Assembly (NCBI RefSeq): GCF_016907755.1
Contig: NZ_JAFBCN010000001.1
Coordinates: 2,604,001-2,668,000, forward strand
Direction: 5' to 3'
From: Cellulosimicrobium cellulans
GTDB lineage: Bacteria; Actinomycetota; Actinomycetes; Actinomycetales; Cellulomonadaceae
Length of the DNA: 64,000 nt
Shown here: positions 42,031 to 51,910 of the stretch, one piece after another
How positions within the stretch are numbered: position 1 is the first letter of the stretch
Layout of the letters: each line of letters starts with the position of its first letter
Position numbers and translations under genes: made by a program
The notes under the pieces: generated by a model
Told to the model about the DNA's origin: nothing
The model's database searches: none
What the model saw: the letters and a program-made list of their open reading frames with translations, nothing else

Positions 42031-43253
42031 CGCCTCCTGACGTGCTGCGGCGGTCCCTCGCGGTCCCGGCGGCGGCGCTGACCCGGCCGCTCGTCCTCTC
42101 TCAGGCCGCGGCCAGTGCGGCGGGGGCGGCCGTCGTGCTCCTGGGTGCCTGGCACATGGAGCCGGGCGAGTTCGCGAGCTTCAGCCTGGCCCTCCTCGTG
42201 CTGAACGTCGGGACCGGCCTGGTGCGGAGCGGGCTCTTCCAGCCGGCGCTCATCGAGCGCAGGACCGACCCTCACGCCGTGGTCCCGGTCCGCTATGTCG
42301 CCGTCGCCGCGGGGACGGTCGCCATCCTCGTCGCGGTCGCGGACCTCGCCGTGACCGTGCTCGGCGCGGGCGGGGCGACGCTGCTGGGGGTCCTCAGCGT
42401 CGCGCCGGTCGTCCAGGACTGGCTGCGGTTCCGCTGCATCGGCCAGGGACGCAACGGGGCCGTCGCTCTCTCGGACGGGATCCGTCTCCTGCTCGTGCCC
42501 GCCGTCCTCCTCGTCGCCGGCACGGCGCACCCGCTCGTGGCCTTCTACGCGGTGTGGTGCGCGGGCTACGCGGTCGCGGCGGTCCCGCTCGCGCTGGCGG
42601 CACGCCGCGTGCCCCGCTTCTCGCGGTACTCGGTGTACGGGACGCGTGCTCGCTCCCAGGCGTGGGAGTTCCTCGTCGCCCAGCTCGCCACGACGGTGCC
42701 GCTCCTCGTGCTCGGTGCGCTCTCCGTGAGCGCGAGCGTCGGCGCGTTCCGGCTGAGCCAGACGCTCTACGGTCCCGTGAACGTGCTCTTCGCGGCCGTC
42801 GCGCTGAACCTGCTCTCGGACGCGGTCGGCGAGACGGACCGGCCCGACGACGACGCGCTCGTCCGGCGCGCGCGGCGCCTCGGCCTGCTGTCCGCGGGCG
42901 GGGCGACCACGCTCGGTGCGGTGCTCGTGCTCGTCGCTGCGACAGGTGCGGTCCACCCGTCCGGCATCGAGCGGGGGGAGCTCGTCGTCGCGCTCGCGGC
43001 GGTCGGTTGCTTCGCGGCCTGCGGGGGGCTCGCGGGACCGCACCTCGTGGTCATGAGGATCTTCAAGGCGCAGTCCGTCGTGACGCGCGCGCGGGTCGGC
43101 ATGGTCGCGGTGACCTGGTGCGGTTTTGTCGCCGGATATCTGGCCGGGGGGCCATTCCTGAGCCTCGCGCTGGGATTTGTCCTCGGGGGGGTCGGCTATG
43201 TCGTCTTCTTCCTTCCCGCGGCAGCGCGGACCTATCGCGCGGCGGCCCCGTGA
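42027..43253 (+). CDS. wzx: Wzx-like oligosaccharide flippase
   Basis: A 408-residue polytopic membrane protein with about 12 hydrophobic helices, in the MATE/MOP layout of polysaccharide flippases. It would translocate the undecaprenyl-linked repeat across the membrane. Representative segments are FSLALLVLNVGTGLVRSGLFQPALI and SVSASVGAFRLSQTLYGPVNVLFA. The identification rests on helix pattern, size and position in the locus because the family has no short motif. The last 50 codons use more A and T at third positions (for example TTT, ATA-like codons) than the rest. Start overlaps the upstream stop by ATGA. Confidence 0.8.
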   Translation: MTPPDVLRRSLAVPAAALTRPLVLSQAAASAAGAAVVLLGAWHMEPGEFASFSLALLVLNVGTGLVRSGLFQPALIERRTDPHAVVPVRYVAVAAGTVAILVAVADLAVTVLGAGGATLLGVLSVAPVVQDWLRFRCIGQGRNGAVALSDGIRLLLVPAVLLVAGTAHPLVAFYAVWCAGYAVAAVPLALAARRVPRFSRYSVYGTRARSQAWEFLVAQLATTVPLLVLGALSVSASVGAFRLSQTLYGPVNVLFAAVALNLLSDAVGETDRPDDDALVRRARRLGLLSAGGATTLGAVLVLVAATGAVHPSGIERGELVVALAAVGCFAACGGLAGPHLVVMRIFKAQSVVTRARVGMVAVTWCGFVAGYLAGGPFLSLALGFVLGGVGYVVFFLPAAARTYRAAAP

Positions 43254-43376
43254 CACGGGAATGCGGTGCGGACCCGGTCATTGCGCAGCGCACTTTCTCC
43301 GCAGGGACGGAGTGGGCGCGGGGGACGCGTCTCCTCCCCGGCGTCGGGCACGTGCACCTGCGCGGCTCGAGGTCGG

Positions 43377-43411
43377 GACGGGGCGGTCCGTCGCGCACCC
43401 GACGCCCCGTC
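43377..43411 (+). terminator. Candidate terminator after the flippase gene
   Basis: 9-bp stem GACGGGGCG (43377-43385) / CGCCCCGTC (43403-43411), 17-base loop, in the 238-base gap between flippase and polymerase genes. Nothing else was recognised in this gap. Confidence 0.4.
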
Positions 43412-43491
43412 GCGGCCCGCCGGGCCGGCGTCGTCGGCGGACTGGCGGGTGACCCAGGCGGCGGTGGAGAGAGATGAGCAGGTGATGACGA

Positions 43492-44877
43492 GTGCATGAC
43501 CATCCTGCGGTGACCGAGGAGCCGGCAGGCGCCGTCCCGCGAGCGGGACGGGTCGCCGGTCGCCCAGCGCGCCGGCGCACCGGCGGGTCGGCGAGACCTC
43601 CCCGCGGCGTCGCAGCCGTCCACGAGGGGCGCGGCGGGTCGCGCGACCCCGTGCTGGCGCTCGCGCGGGCGCTCCTGTACGGCGGTCTCGTCCTCGTGTC
43701 GCTCATGGTGCTGCGGGTGGGCGGCGGCATCACGGCGGGAGACGTCGTCCTCCTGACGAGCCTTGCGCTGTGCCTCGCGGCCGTGGGTCGTCCGCGGACG
43801 CGGCACCCGTACGGCGCCTGGGCGCTGCCCGCCGCGGTGCTGCTGGTGGTCGGTGGCTGTCTCGCGACGGCGGGCTCGCCCGCGCCGACCGAGAGCCTCG
43901 TCAGCCTCGTCCGCGTGCTCTACGTCGCGCTGGCGCTCCCGTGGCAGCTCGCGGTCCTCCTCGACGACGAGCGACGGCTGCGACGTGGGCTCCTCGCGTT
44001 CGGTGTCGGCGCGGCCCTGTGCTCGCTGGGGGCCCTCGTGCAGTTCGTGGTCGGCCCGGGCGCGATCCCCGGAGGGGTCGTCACGACCGCGGGCCGCTAC
44101 ACGGGGTTCACCGGCCACGTGAGCGACACCGGAGCCATCGCGTCGCTCGCGGTCGTCATCGGCCTGTCCGGGCTGACCCGCGGGCTGGGCAGGCTCCAGC
44201 GGCTCGTGCTCGTGGGCGTGGCCCTCTCGGGCATCGTCGGGCTCGTGCTCAGCGGCAGCGTGAGCGGCATGCTGGCGGCCGTCCTGGGCAGCGCCGCCCT
44301 TCTGCTCCTGCGTGGCATCCCGGTCGGGCGGGTCGCCGTCGCGGCCGTCGTCGCCGGGGCGGCGCTCTGGTTCGCGGGCGGCGTGCTCGGCGAGACGCAG
44401 GGTGCGCTGCGGCCGGCGGAACGGGTCCAGCAGGTGCTCGGGCTCTCGGGCGGCGACGCGTCGCTGAACACCTCGGCGTCCCGGTGGGACACGATCGTCC
44501 TCGGGTGGCGGGGCTTCCTGGAGGACCCGATCAGCGGGGCCGGCCTCGACGCCCGGTCCTCCCTCGTCGTCGACACGCTGGGTGTGCACAGCCTGCCGGT
44601 CGCGGCGCTCTACCAGGGCGGGGTCGTGTTCGCAGCGGGCCTGCTGGGATGCCTCGTGGTCGCGGCGGTGCGCGCCGTGCGATCCGTGCCCCGCACGGCG
44701 CTCCAGGCCCGTGTGTACGCGGTGGGGGTCACGGCGCTCGCGTTCAGCGCGACGGCGCCGAGCCTGTACAACCGCTACCTCTGGGTGCCGGCCGCGCTCG
44801 TCGCCGCCGCGGTCGCGTCGGGGGCGGGCGTCGGTGCAGCCCGAGCCGCCCGGGGCGCCGCGGCTCAGCGCGCGTAG
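43492..44877 (+). CDS. wzy: Wzy-like polysaccharide polymerase (O-antigen ligase family)
   Basis: A 461-residue polytopic membrane protein with about 10-12 helices and a Pro/Arg-rich cytoplasmic start of some 45 residues. The large periplasmic loop contains TSASRWDTIVLGWRGFLEDPISGAGLDARSS, the R-x3-W-x-G-x2-P-G-type signature of the O-antigen ligase/polymerase family. It would join the flipped repeats. Start is a GTG at 43492; no ATG fits. It converges on the inverted glycosyltransferase gene with a 13-base overlap of coding ends. Confidence 0.82.
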   Translation: MHDHPAVTEEPAGAVPRAGRVAGRPARRRTGGSARPPRGVAAVHEGRGGSRDPVLALARALLYGGLVLVSLMVLRVGGGITAGDVVLLTSLALCLAAVGRPRTRHPYGAWALPAAVLLVVGGCLATAGSPAPTESLVSLVRVLYVALALPWQLAVLLDDERRLRRGLLAFGVGAALCSLGALVQFVVGPGAIPGGVVTTAGRYTGFTGHVSDTGAIASLAVVIGLSGLTRGLGRLQRLVLVGVALSGIVGLVLSGSVSGMLAAVLGSAALLLLRGIPVGRVAVAAVVAGAALWFAGGVLGETQGALRPAERVQQVLGLSGGDASLNTSASRWDTIVLGWRGFLEDPISGAGLDARSSLVVDTLGVHSLPVAALYQGGVVFAAGLLGCLVVAAVRAVRSVPRTALQARVYAVGVTALAFSATAPSLYNRYLWVPAALVAAAVASGAGVGAARAARGAAAQRA

Positions 44878-45998
44878 GCGCGTTCCAGCGCGTCCGCGAC
44901 CGCGTCCATCGAGTAGTCCCTCCGGACGAGCTCTCGCGCGCGGCGGCCCGCGTCCCGGACCTGACGGGGGTCGCCGAGGAACCGTGCCACCGCCGCAGCG
45001 AGGTCGTCGACGTCCTCGCCCACGACCACGCCCGCCCCGGCGCGCTCGACCGCTGCCGCGAGCCCGCACGTGCGCGTCACGACGACCGGCACCCCGCACG
45101 CCATCGCCTCGAGCGCGCTCATGGGGAACGGCTCGTCGACGGAGGGAAGGACGTAGAGCGACGCGCGTGCGAGCCGGTCCGTCGTCCGTTCGGGCGGTAG
45201 CGCGCCCTCCCAGGCGACCCGCGCGCGGACGCCCGCCGGGAGCGCCGCGATCCGGTCGCGCACCGCGGCGCCCTCGCCCTCGTCCGGCCCGACGAGCCGG
45301 AACCGGGCCTCGGGGAACCGTGGCGCGAGACGCGCGGTGGCGTCGAGGAACGCGAGGGGCCGCTTGCGGGGGTGCAGGCGGGCGAGGAACAGCACCTCGG
45401 GGTGGTGCTCGTGCGACGGCGGCCCGCTCGTCCCGCCGGCCGGCACGCCGTTGACGAGCCGCTGGACGTTGACCCGCGGGCCGAAGAGCGTGCGGAGGCC
45501 GGCCTCCTCGACGGGGGTGAGGGCGAAGCTCGTCGACGCGCGCGCCACGACGCGACGCGTGAGGACCGCGTCGAGGGGCGCCGCGAGCGGGTGCGAGGAC
45601 GGCATGAGCATGCCGTGCGTCTGCGTGACGAAGGGCTTGCCCGACCGACCCCAGGCGAGCGCGGCCGGCAGGGTGACGAGGTCGCGGGCGAGATGGACGT
45701 GGGCGACGTCGGCACGAGCTCCGCGGGTCCGGATCCACCGCACCATCGACGGTGCGGCGAGCCCTGCGAACCCCGCACCCGGAGCGGCTCGCACGGCGGG
45801 AAACGTCACGACCGGCACACCGTCCCACATCGTGGGGAGCTCGTCGAAGCCCGTCGCCGCCGCGACGAGGAGCGCGTCGTGACCCCGAGCGCGCAGCGCC
45901 CGGACCTGGTTCGTCGCGACGCGGACGGGGCCCCCGTACGCGCCGTCCGGCGTGAGGAGCGTGGCGACGTGCAGGACGCGCAGACGGCGGGCGGCCAT
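44865..45998 (-). CDS. Glycosyltransferase, GT4
   Basis: A 377-residue GT-B enzyme of the GT4 family. Marks are RVLHVATLLTPDGAYGGPVRVA at the start, ADVAHVHLARDLVTLP, EVLFLARLHPRKRPLAFLDA in the donor domain and SVDEPFPMSALEAMACGVPVVVT with the E-x7-E motif. It is encoded against the direction of the rest of the polysaccharide locus, one base after the acetyltransferase gene, so both belong to a small inverted cassette. Confidence 0.87.
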   Translation of the reverse strand: MAARRLRVLHVATLLTPDGAYGGPVRVATNQVRALRARGHDALLVAAATGFDELPTMWDGVPVVTFPAVRAAPGAGFAGLAAPSMVRWIRTRGARADVAHVHLARDLVTLPAALAWGRSGKPFVTQTHGMLMPSSHPLAAPLDAVLTRRVVARASTSFALTPVEEAGLRTLFGPRVNVQRLVNGVPAGGTSGPPSHEHHPEVLFLARLHPRKRPLAFLDATARLAPRFPEARFRLVGPDEGEGAAVRDRIAALPAGVRARVAWEGALPPERTTDRLARASLYVLPSVDEPFPMSALEAMACGVPVVVTRTCGLAAAVERAGAGVVVGEDVDDLAAAVARFLGDPRQVRDAGRRARELVRRDYSMDAVADALERAYAR

Positions 45999-45999
45999 C

Positions 46000-46566
46000 T
46001 CAGAACCGCGTCCGGTCCGAGAGCGACCGGCCGTCCCAGACGCGGCCGTCGGGCACGTCGCCGCGGACGACCGACCCGGGTGTGACGAGCGCCGAGCGCC
46101 CGATCCGCGTCCCGCCGAGGACGACGCACCGTGCGGTGACCCATGCCCCGGCGCCGACGTGCACGGGGGCCGTCACGAGCCCCATGTCGGTGCGGTGCCG
46201 GTGGCTCCCCGTGGTGAGGAACGTGTCCTGCGAGAGCACGGCGTCGTGCCCGATCCAGACGTGGTCCTGGTTGTGGATCCACACCCCTTCGCCTACCCAG
46301 CAGTTTGCCTCGACATGAAGTTTCCATGGGAAGCGGACGCGTGTTCGCGGTCGGAAGACGACCCCGTCGCCGATGTCGGCGCCGAAGGCGCGCAGCACCG
46401 CGACGCGCAGGCGCGAGCTGACCTGCCAGGGGTTCGACACGAACAGCAGCTCGGCGGCACCCCACAGGTACACGAGCGCGCTCGGGCGCCCCCAGGCAGC
46501 CTTTTCCCCCGGTGCGTCCGCGAGCGGGACCACGCGGATTTCTCGGCGTATTTCCTGCGATGTCAT
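46000..46566 (-). CDS. WcaF-like hexapeptide acetyltransferase
   Basis: A 188-residue acyltransferase of the left-handed beta-helix type. Hexapeptide repeats run from about residue 66 (ADIGDGVVFRPRTRV) through VWIGHDAVLSQDTFLTTGSH to VHVGAGAWVTARCVVLGGTRIGRSALVTPGSVV, with a catalytic-type histidine in GSHRH. The PWKLHVEANCWVGEGVWIHN segment resembles WcaF. It would add acetyl groups to sugars of the polymer. First gene of the inverted cassette; its 5' 260 bases are less GC-rich than the surroundings. Confidence 0.85.
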   Translation of the reverse strand: MTSQEIRREIRVVPLADAPGEKAAWGRPSALVYLWGAAELLFVSNPWQVSSRLRVAVLRAFGADIGDGVVFRPRTRVRFPWKLHVEANCWVGEGVWIHNQDHVWIGHDAVLSQDTFLTTGSHRHRTDMGLVTAPVHVGAGAWVTARCVVLGGTRIGRSALVTPGSVVRGDVPDGRVWDGRSLSDRTRF

Positions 46567-46610
46567 CTGCCCCCCCAGCGAATCGGCCCGAACGTCGTTA
46601 TCGTACGTGC

Positions 46611-47996
46611 GTGAGCACCTCGGGAATGCGCGTCCTGGTGATCGGCGCCAACTATGCCCCTGAACCTACCGGAAATGCGCCCTACACGACGGCGCTGAGC
46701 CGCGCCCTGGCCGCGCGCGGCGCGCGGGTGAGCGTTCTCACGACCTATCCGCACTACCCGGAGTGGCGCGTCCGCGAGGGCTATCGCGGGTGGTCACGGC
46801 GTGAACGGGTCGACGGCGTCGAGGTTCTTCGTCTGCGCCACTACGTGCCCCGGTCGCCCAGCTCCGTGCGCCGCCTCCTCGCCGAGCTGAGCTTCGGGGT
46901 GCGGTCCGCGACGACGCGCTGGCCCGACGCCGACGTCGTGCTGCTCGTCTCGCCGTCGCTCTTCGCGGCGGCCGTCGCGATGCTCCGGCTCCGCGCCGGG
47001 CGTGCACGCGGGACCGCGCGACCCGGCGCGCCGGGCGTCGTGCTCTGGACCCAGGACCTCTACTCGCTCGGTGTCGAGGAGACCGGGGCGGCCTCGGGCC
47101 GCGCGGCCCACGTCGTGAGCGCCGTCGAGCGCTTCGTCGCGCGCCGGGCCGACGCCGTGGTGGCGATCCACGAGCGCTTCGCGCGCCATCTGGGCGAGTC
47201 CCTCGGCGTCGACCCCGCGGGGCTGCGCGTCGTGCGCAACTGGACGCACCTCGCGCACGAAGCGGCGCTCCCGGACCGCGCGGCGGTACGCGCCGCCCAG
47301 GGGTGGCGCGACGACGAGACGGTCGTGCTGCACGCGGGCAACCAGGGGGTGAAGCAGGGGCTCGAGAACGTCGTCGAGGCGGCGCGCCTGGCCGACGCTC
47401 AGGACGCGCGGGTGCGGTTCGTGCTCCTGGGCGACGGGAGCCGTCGAGCAGTGCTCGAGGCGGCCGGGAGCGGGGTGCGCTGCCTGCAGTTCGTCGACTC
47501 CCTGCCCGACGCGGAGTTCCGTGCCGCGCTCGGGGCCTCCGACGTGCTGCTCGTCAACGAGCTCGCGGGGCTCGCCGAGATGTCCGTGCCGAGCAAGCTC
47601 ACGTCCTACTTCGACGCGGCCCGCCCCGTGCTCGCGGCGTCGTCCGAGCGTTCGACGACGACGGCCGAGCTGCGCGCGTCCGGGGGCGGCGTCCGCGTGG
47701 ACCCGCAGGACCCGCAGGCGCTCCTCGACGCCGTGCGGGCGCTCGCCGCCGACCCGGGTCGACGCGACCGTCTGGGAGCGGCGGGTCGCCGCTACCGCGA
47801 CGCGAGGCTCACGGAGGACGCCGCGGTCGACGCGTTCGCGGCCGTCCTCGAGCGGCACGCCCGCGGTCCACGGGGGACCCGGGCCAGGACCACCACCGCA
47901 GGCACCACCACGACAGCAGGGACGGCCGCGACCGCGGGTGCTGCGCCGTCGGCGCCCGACGGCGCGGCGCGCGCCCCGGACGTCGTGCGCACGTAG
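46611..47996 (+). CDS. Glycosyltransferase, WcaI-like GT4
   Basis: A 461-residue GT-B enzyme. The start MRVLVIGANYAPEPTGNAPYTTALSRAL and TTYPHYPEWRVREGYRG match the WcaI/fucosyltransferase-like group; the donor half has VVLHAGNQGVKQGLENVVEAA, and the acceptor-site loop SPSLFAAAVAML is also typical. Together with gmd and fcl just downstream, transfer of fucose is a reasonable guess (inference). The C-terminal 40 residues are a Thr/Ala/Gly low-complexity tail. Start is GTG at 46611 or ATG at 46626. It diverges from the acetyltransferase gene over 44 bases. Confidence 0.85.
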   Translation: MSTSGMRVLVIGANYAPEPTGNAPYTTALSRALAARGARVSVLTTYPHYPEWRVREGYRGWSRRERVDGVEVLRLRHYVPRSPSSVRRLLAELSFGVRSATTRWPDADVVLLVSPSLFAAAVAMLRLRAGRARGTARPGAPGVVLWTQDLYSLGVEETGAASGRAAHVVSAVERFVARRADAVVAIHERFARHLGESLGVDPAGLRVVRNWTHLAHEAALPDRAAVRAAQGWRDDETVVLHAGNQGVKQGLENVVEAARLADAQDARVRFVLLGDGSRRAVLEAAGSGVRCLQFVDSLPDAEFRAALGASDVLLVNELAGLAEMSVPSKLTSYFDAARPVLAASSERSTTTAELRASGGGVRVDPQDPQALLDAVRALAADPGRRDRLGAAGRRYRDARLTEDAAVDAFAAVLERHARGPRGTRARTTTAGTTTTAGTAATAGAAPSAPDGAARAPDVVRT

Positions 47997-48035
47997 CCAC
48001 CGACCGCAGCGCCGCTGCACGACTCAGGGGGAAGC

Positions 48036-49064
48036 ATGAAGAAGGCACTGATCTCGGGGATCACCGGGCAGGACGGCTCATACCTCGCGGAGCTCCTGCT
48101 CCGCAAGGGGTACGAGGTGCACGGGCTCATCCGCCGCGCCTCGACGTTCAACACGGCACGGATCGACCATCTCTACCAGGACCCGCACGAGGAGGACGCG
48201 CGGCTCTTCCTGCACTACGCGGACCTGTCCGACGGCGCGCGCCTGGTGACGCTCATCGCCCAGATCCGTCCGGACGAGGTCTACAACCTCGCGGCGCAGT
48301 CCCACGTGCGCGTCTCGTTCGACGAGCCCGAGCACACCGCGGACACGACGGGGACGGGAGCGATCCGCCTGCTCGAGGCGGTGCGCCTTGCGGGCGTCGA
48401 GACGCGCTACTACCAGGCGTCGTCGTCCGAGCTCTACGGGGCCACGCCACCGCCGCAGAGCGAGACGACGCCGTTCCACCCGCGCTCGCCCTACGCGGCG
48501 GCCAAGCTCTACGCGTACTGGATCACGAAGAACTACCGCGAGGCCTACGACATGTTCGCGGTCAACGGGATCCTCTTCAACCACGAGAGCCCGCGCCGCG
48601 GCGAGACGTTCGTGACCCGCAAGATCACGCGCGCCGTGGCCGCCATCCGGGCCGGTCGTCAGGAGCACCTGTACCTGGGCAACCTCGACGCGGTCCGCGA
48701 CTGGGGGTACGCGGCCGAGTACGTCGAGGGCATGTGGCGCATGCTGCAGGCCGAGCAGCCGGACGACTACGTGCTCGCCACGGGGATCGGGCTGTCGGTG
48801 CGCGACTTCCTCCAGGAGGCGTTCGCCCACGCAGGGCTCGACTGGGAGCGACACGTGCGGTTCGACGAGCGCTACCTGCGCCCGACGGAGGTCGACGCGC
48901 TCATCGGCGACCCCAGCCGGGCGCACGCCGACCTCGGGTGGAAGCCGACGGTCGACGGGCGCGAGCTCGCGCGCATCATGGTCGACGCGGACGTCGAGGC
49001 ACTGGGCCACGCCGGGTCGCCGTGGATCGACCGGGTCGCGCTCGCGACGTGGGACGCGGCGTGA
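48036..49064 (+). CDS. gmd: GDP-mannose 4,6-dehydratase
   Basis: A 342-residue short-chain-dehydrogenase-type enzyme, first step from GDP-mannose to GDP-L-fucose. Marks are the NADP loop [17 protein letters not shown], the [14 protein letters not shown] segment specific to GMD, the active site [17 protein letters not shown] with Y-x3-K, and [17 protein letters not shown]. All key residues are present. The ATG has GGGGGAAG seven bases upstream. The stop overlaps the fcl start (GTGA). Confidence 0.96.
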   Translation: MKKALISGITGQDGSYLAELLLRKGYEVHGLIRRASTFNTARIDHLYQDPHEEDARLFLHYADLSDGARLVTLIAQIRPDEVYNLAAQSHVRVSFDEPEHTADTTGTGAIRLLEAVRLAGVETRYYQASSSELYGATPPPQSETTPFHPRSPYAAAKLYAYWITKNYREAYDMFAVNGILFNHESPRRGETFVTRKITRAVAAIRAGRQEHLYLGNLDAVRDWGYAAEYVEGMWRMLQAEQPDDYVLATGIGLSVRDFLQEAFAHAGLDWERHVRFDERYLRPTEVDALIGDPSRAHADLGWKPTVDGRELARIMVDADVEALGHAGSPWIDRVALATWDAA

Positions 49065-50050
49065 CGTCGCCCGACGAGCGCGACCTCGTCCGCCACCGGC
49101 CGGCGCCGCTCGACCGGGACGCCGTCTTCTACGTCGCCGGCCACCGCGGCCTGGTGGGCTCGGCGATCTGGCGCCGTCTGGAACGGGCGGGGTTCTCCCG
49201 GCTCGTCGGCCGGACCTCCGCCGAGCTCGACCTCACCGACCGTGACGCGGTGCACGACTTCTTCCGTGCGCACCGCCCGCGCTACGTCGTCCTCGCCGCG
49301 GCGAAGGTCGGCGGGATCATGGCGAACGCCGCGTACCCCGTCGACTTCCTCAGCGAGAACGTGCGCATCCAGGTCAACGTCCTCGACGCGGCCCGGACGT
49401 CCGAGGTCGAGCGCCTGCTGTTCCTGGGCTCGTCGTGCATCTACCCGCGGCTCGCGCCGCAGCCCATCGTCGAGGACGCGTTGCTGACCGGGCCCCTCGA
49501 GCCGACCAACGACGCCTACGCCATCGCGAAGATCACCGGGATCCTGCACGTCCAGGCGGTCCGCCGCCAGTACGGGCTGCCGTGGATCTCGGCCATGCCG
49601 ACGAACCTCTACGGGCCCGGCGACAACTTCTCGCCGACCGGGTCGCACGTGCTGCCCGCGCTGGTCCGGCGCTACGACGAGGCCGTGCGGTCCGGCGCCC
49701 GGGAGGTGACGAACTGGGGGACCGGGTCGCCACGGCGCGAGCTCCTGCACAGCGACGACATGGCCGACGCGTGCCTGCACCTCCTCGAGCACTACGACGG
49801 CCCCGTCCAGGTCAACGTGGGTACCGGGCAGGACGTCACGGTCCGCGAGCTCGCCGAGACGGTCGCCGACGTCGTCGGTTACGACGGCGCGACACGCTGG
49901 GACACGTCGAGGCCGGACGGCACGCCCCAGAAGCTGCTCGACGTGTCCAGGCTGCGCGCGAGCGGCTGGGAGGCGAGGACCGGTCTGCGCGAGGGGATCG
50001 AGCGCACGGTGGCGTGGTACCGCGAGCAGGCCGGGCGGGTCCGCGGGTGA
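49061..50050 (+). CDS. fcl: GDP-L-fucose synthase
   Basis: A 329-residue epimerase/reductase that turns GDP-4-keto-6-deoxymannose into GDP-L-fucose. Marks are [51 protein letters not shown] and the Y-x3-K in [12 protein letters not shown], with the catalytic Cys and His in the expected places. It starts with a 25-residue extension before the NADP loop. The GTG at 49061 overlaps the gmd stop, so both proteins are made from the same messenger. Confidence 0.95.
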   Translation: MTSPDERDLVRHRPAPLDRDAVFYVAGHRGLVGSAIWRRLERAGFSRLVGRTSAELDLTDRDAVHDFFRAHRPRYVVLAAAKVGGIMANAAYPVDFLSENVRIQVNVLDAARTSEVERLLFLGSSCIYPRLAPQPIVEDALLTGPLEPTNDAYAIAKITGILHVQAVRRQYGLPWISAMPTNLYGPGDNFSPTGSHVLPALVRRYDEAVRSGAREVTNWGTGSPRRELLHSDDMADACLHLLEHYDGPVQVNVGTGQDVTVRELAETVADVVGYDGATRWDTSRPDGTPQKLLDVSRLRASGWEARTGLREGIERTVAWYREQAGRVRG

Positions 50051-50159
50051 CCCCCGGTGGGGCGGAAGCGTCCAGGCTCGCGACGCACGGTGCCCTGTGC
50101 GAGATTGAGGCGGTCGCGGGTCGACGCTCAGGGGGAGCGGCCCGGTGAGGGGGACGACG

Positions 50160-51821
50160 ATGGAGCTCAGGGACTACCTCGTCCTGCTGCGCAAGAGATG
50201 GGTCACGGTCGTGGTCGCGGGGGCGCTCGGGCTGGCGCTCGCGGGCGCGTACTCGCTCCTCACGACGCCGACGTACTCCGCGCGGTCGCAGGTGTACGTG
50301 TCCGTGCAGGGCTCCGACTCGACGACGGACCTGCTGCAGGGGTCGAACTTCACCGTGCGCCAGGTCAAGTCGTACATCGAGCTCGTGACGAGCCCGCGCG
50401 TCCTGGACCCCGTGATCGAGGAGCTGGGGCTCGCGGACGGCGCCGCGTCGCTCGCGCAGCGGGTCCGGGCCGACTCGCCGCTCGACACCGCGCTCATCAA
50501 CGTCACCGCGACCGACGAGTCGCCGCAGCTCGCGGCCGAGATCGCGAACGCGACGGCGCGGTCGCTCGCGGCGGTCGTCGGGGAGCTCGAGACCCCCGCG
50601 GGGGGCGGGGACTCGCCGGTGCAGATCAGCACGGTCCGCGCGGCGTCGGTCCCGGCCTCCGCCGCGTCGCCGAACGTCCGGCTGAACCTGGCGCTGGGGC
50701 TGGTCGTCGGTCTCGCGCTCGGTGTCGCGGTGGCCGTCGTGCGGGAGCTCCTGGACACGCGCGTCCGGTCCACGTCGGACGTCGAGGACGTCACGACCGC
50801 CCCGGTGCTGGGCGTCGTCGGGTACGACGAGGACGCGCCGGAGCACCCGCTCATCGTCCAGGAGTCGCCCCAGGCCGTCCGGGCGGAGGCCTTCCGTCGG
50901 CTGCGCACCAACCTGCAGTTCCTCGAGCTCGGCCCTGCCGCGCGCACGTACCTCATGACGTCGGCGCTCCCCGGCGAGGGCAAGACCACCACCAGCATCA
51001 ACCTCGCGATCACGCTCGCGGACGCGGGCCAGCGTGTCGTCCTCGTCGACGCCGACCTCCGGCGGCCGTCGATCGCCCGCTACCTCGGGGTCGAGGGCTC
51101 GGTCGGCCTCACGACGATCCTCATCGGGAAGGTGAGCGTCGAGGACGCCGTGCAGCCCTGGGGAAACGGGAACCTCGACGTCATCGCCTCCGGGCAGATC
51201 CCGCCGAACCCGAGCGAGCTGCTCGGTGCGGCGCCGATGGCGCAGCTCCTGGACCGGCTTCGCGCCGAGTACGACGTGATCGTGATCGACTCGCCGCCGC
51301 TCCTTCCGGTGACCGACGCGGCGGTCCTCGCCAAGGGGGTCGGCGGCGCGATCGTCGTGGTCGGTGCCGGCACCGTCCACCGGAACCAGCTGGAGACGGC
51401 CCTGTCGGCACTGGGCACCGTGGGCGTCGCCCCGCTGGGGATCGTCGTGAACCGTGTGCCCGTGAGGGGTCCCGGAGCGGGCGCGTACGAGTACGCCTAC
51501 CGGGAGTACACCGCGGACGAGCCCAGCCCGTCCCCGGGCACGACGCGGCGCGGGACCCGGGGTCGGGCCGGCGGGGCGCGGCGGCACGCACGTCGGCCGG
51601 CGCCGCAGGGCACCACCTCGCCGACCGGCCCGGGCGGGTGGGCGCGGGTCGGCGACGGCGGGCCGAGCGGGGCCGGCCCGTCCGACGATGCGGCGGGCGG
51701 TGCGGCACCGGACACCGCACGAGGGGATGGGGATGCCGCGGACGAGACGGCGGTCTCGGTCGGCCGTCCTGTCCGCGCGGGAACCTTCGACGAGGTGGTG
51801 CTGCCGAGCGAGCGGCAGTGA
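50160..51821 (+). CDS. Chain-length regulator with tyrosine autokinase domain
   Basis: A 553-residue fused Wzz/BY-kinase protein. The N-terminal half has helices at about 15-35 and 185-210 flanking an extracytoplasmic Wzz domain. The cytoplasmic kinase has Walker A ALPGEGKTTTS, Walker A' VVLVDADLRRPS and Walker B VIVIDSPPLLP. The tyrosine cluster AYEYAYREY follows the core, but a Gly/Arg/Asp-rich tail of about 100 residues comes after it. It controls polymer length and export; the phosphatase at 33597 is its likely partner. ATG 50160 has an AGGGGG site; GTG 50145 is the alternative. Confidence 0.92.
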   Translation: MELRDYLVLLRKRWVTVVVAGALGLALAGAYSLLTTPTYSARSQVYVSVQGSDSTTDLLQGSNFTVRQVKSYIELVTSPRVLDPVIEELGLADGAASLAQRVRADSPLDTALINVTATDESPQLAAEIANATARSLAAVVGELETPAGGGDSPVQISTVRAASVPASAASPNVRLNLALGLVVGLALGVAVAVVRELLDTRVRSTSDVEDVTTAPVLGVVGYDEDAPEHPLIVQESPQAVRAEAFRRLRTNLQFLELGPAARTYLMTSALPGEGKTTTSINLAITLADAGQRVVLVDADLRRPSIARYLGVEGSVGLTTILIGKVSVEDAVQPWGNGNLDVIASGQIPPNPSELLGAAPMAQLLDRLRAEYDVIVIDSPPLLPVTDAAVLAKGVGGAIVVVGAGTVHRNQLETALSALGTVGVAPLGIVVNRVPVRGPGAGAYEYAYREYTADEPSPSPGTTRRGTRGRAGGARRHARRPAPQGTTSPTGPGGWARVGDGGPSGAGPSDDAAGGAAPDTARGDGDAADETAVSVGRPVRAGTFDEVVLPSERQ

Positions 51822-51910
51822 GGACGGCGGCGCTGCCCGGGTCGCCGGTCGCACGCGGCGCCGCGGACGTGCCGCCGGGTGACCGGCGGCGACGAGCAGG
51901 GGGGAACGGC

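Noticed and set aside
43063-45828. A 921-codon minus-strand frame opposite the polymerase gene
   Set aside because: Overlaps wzy in antisense and the GT4 gene out of frame; no domain is visible.
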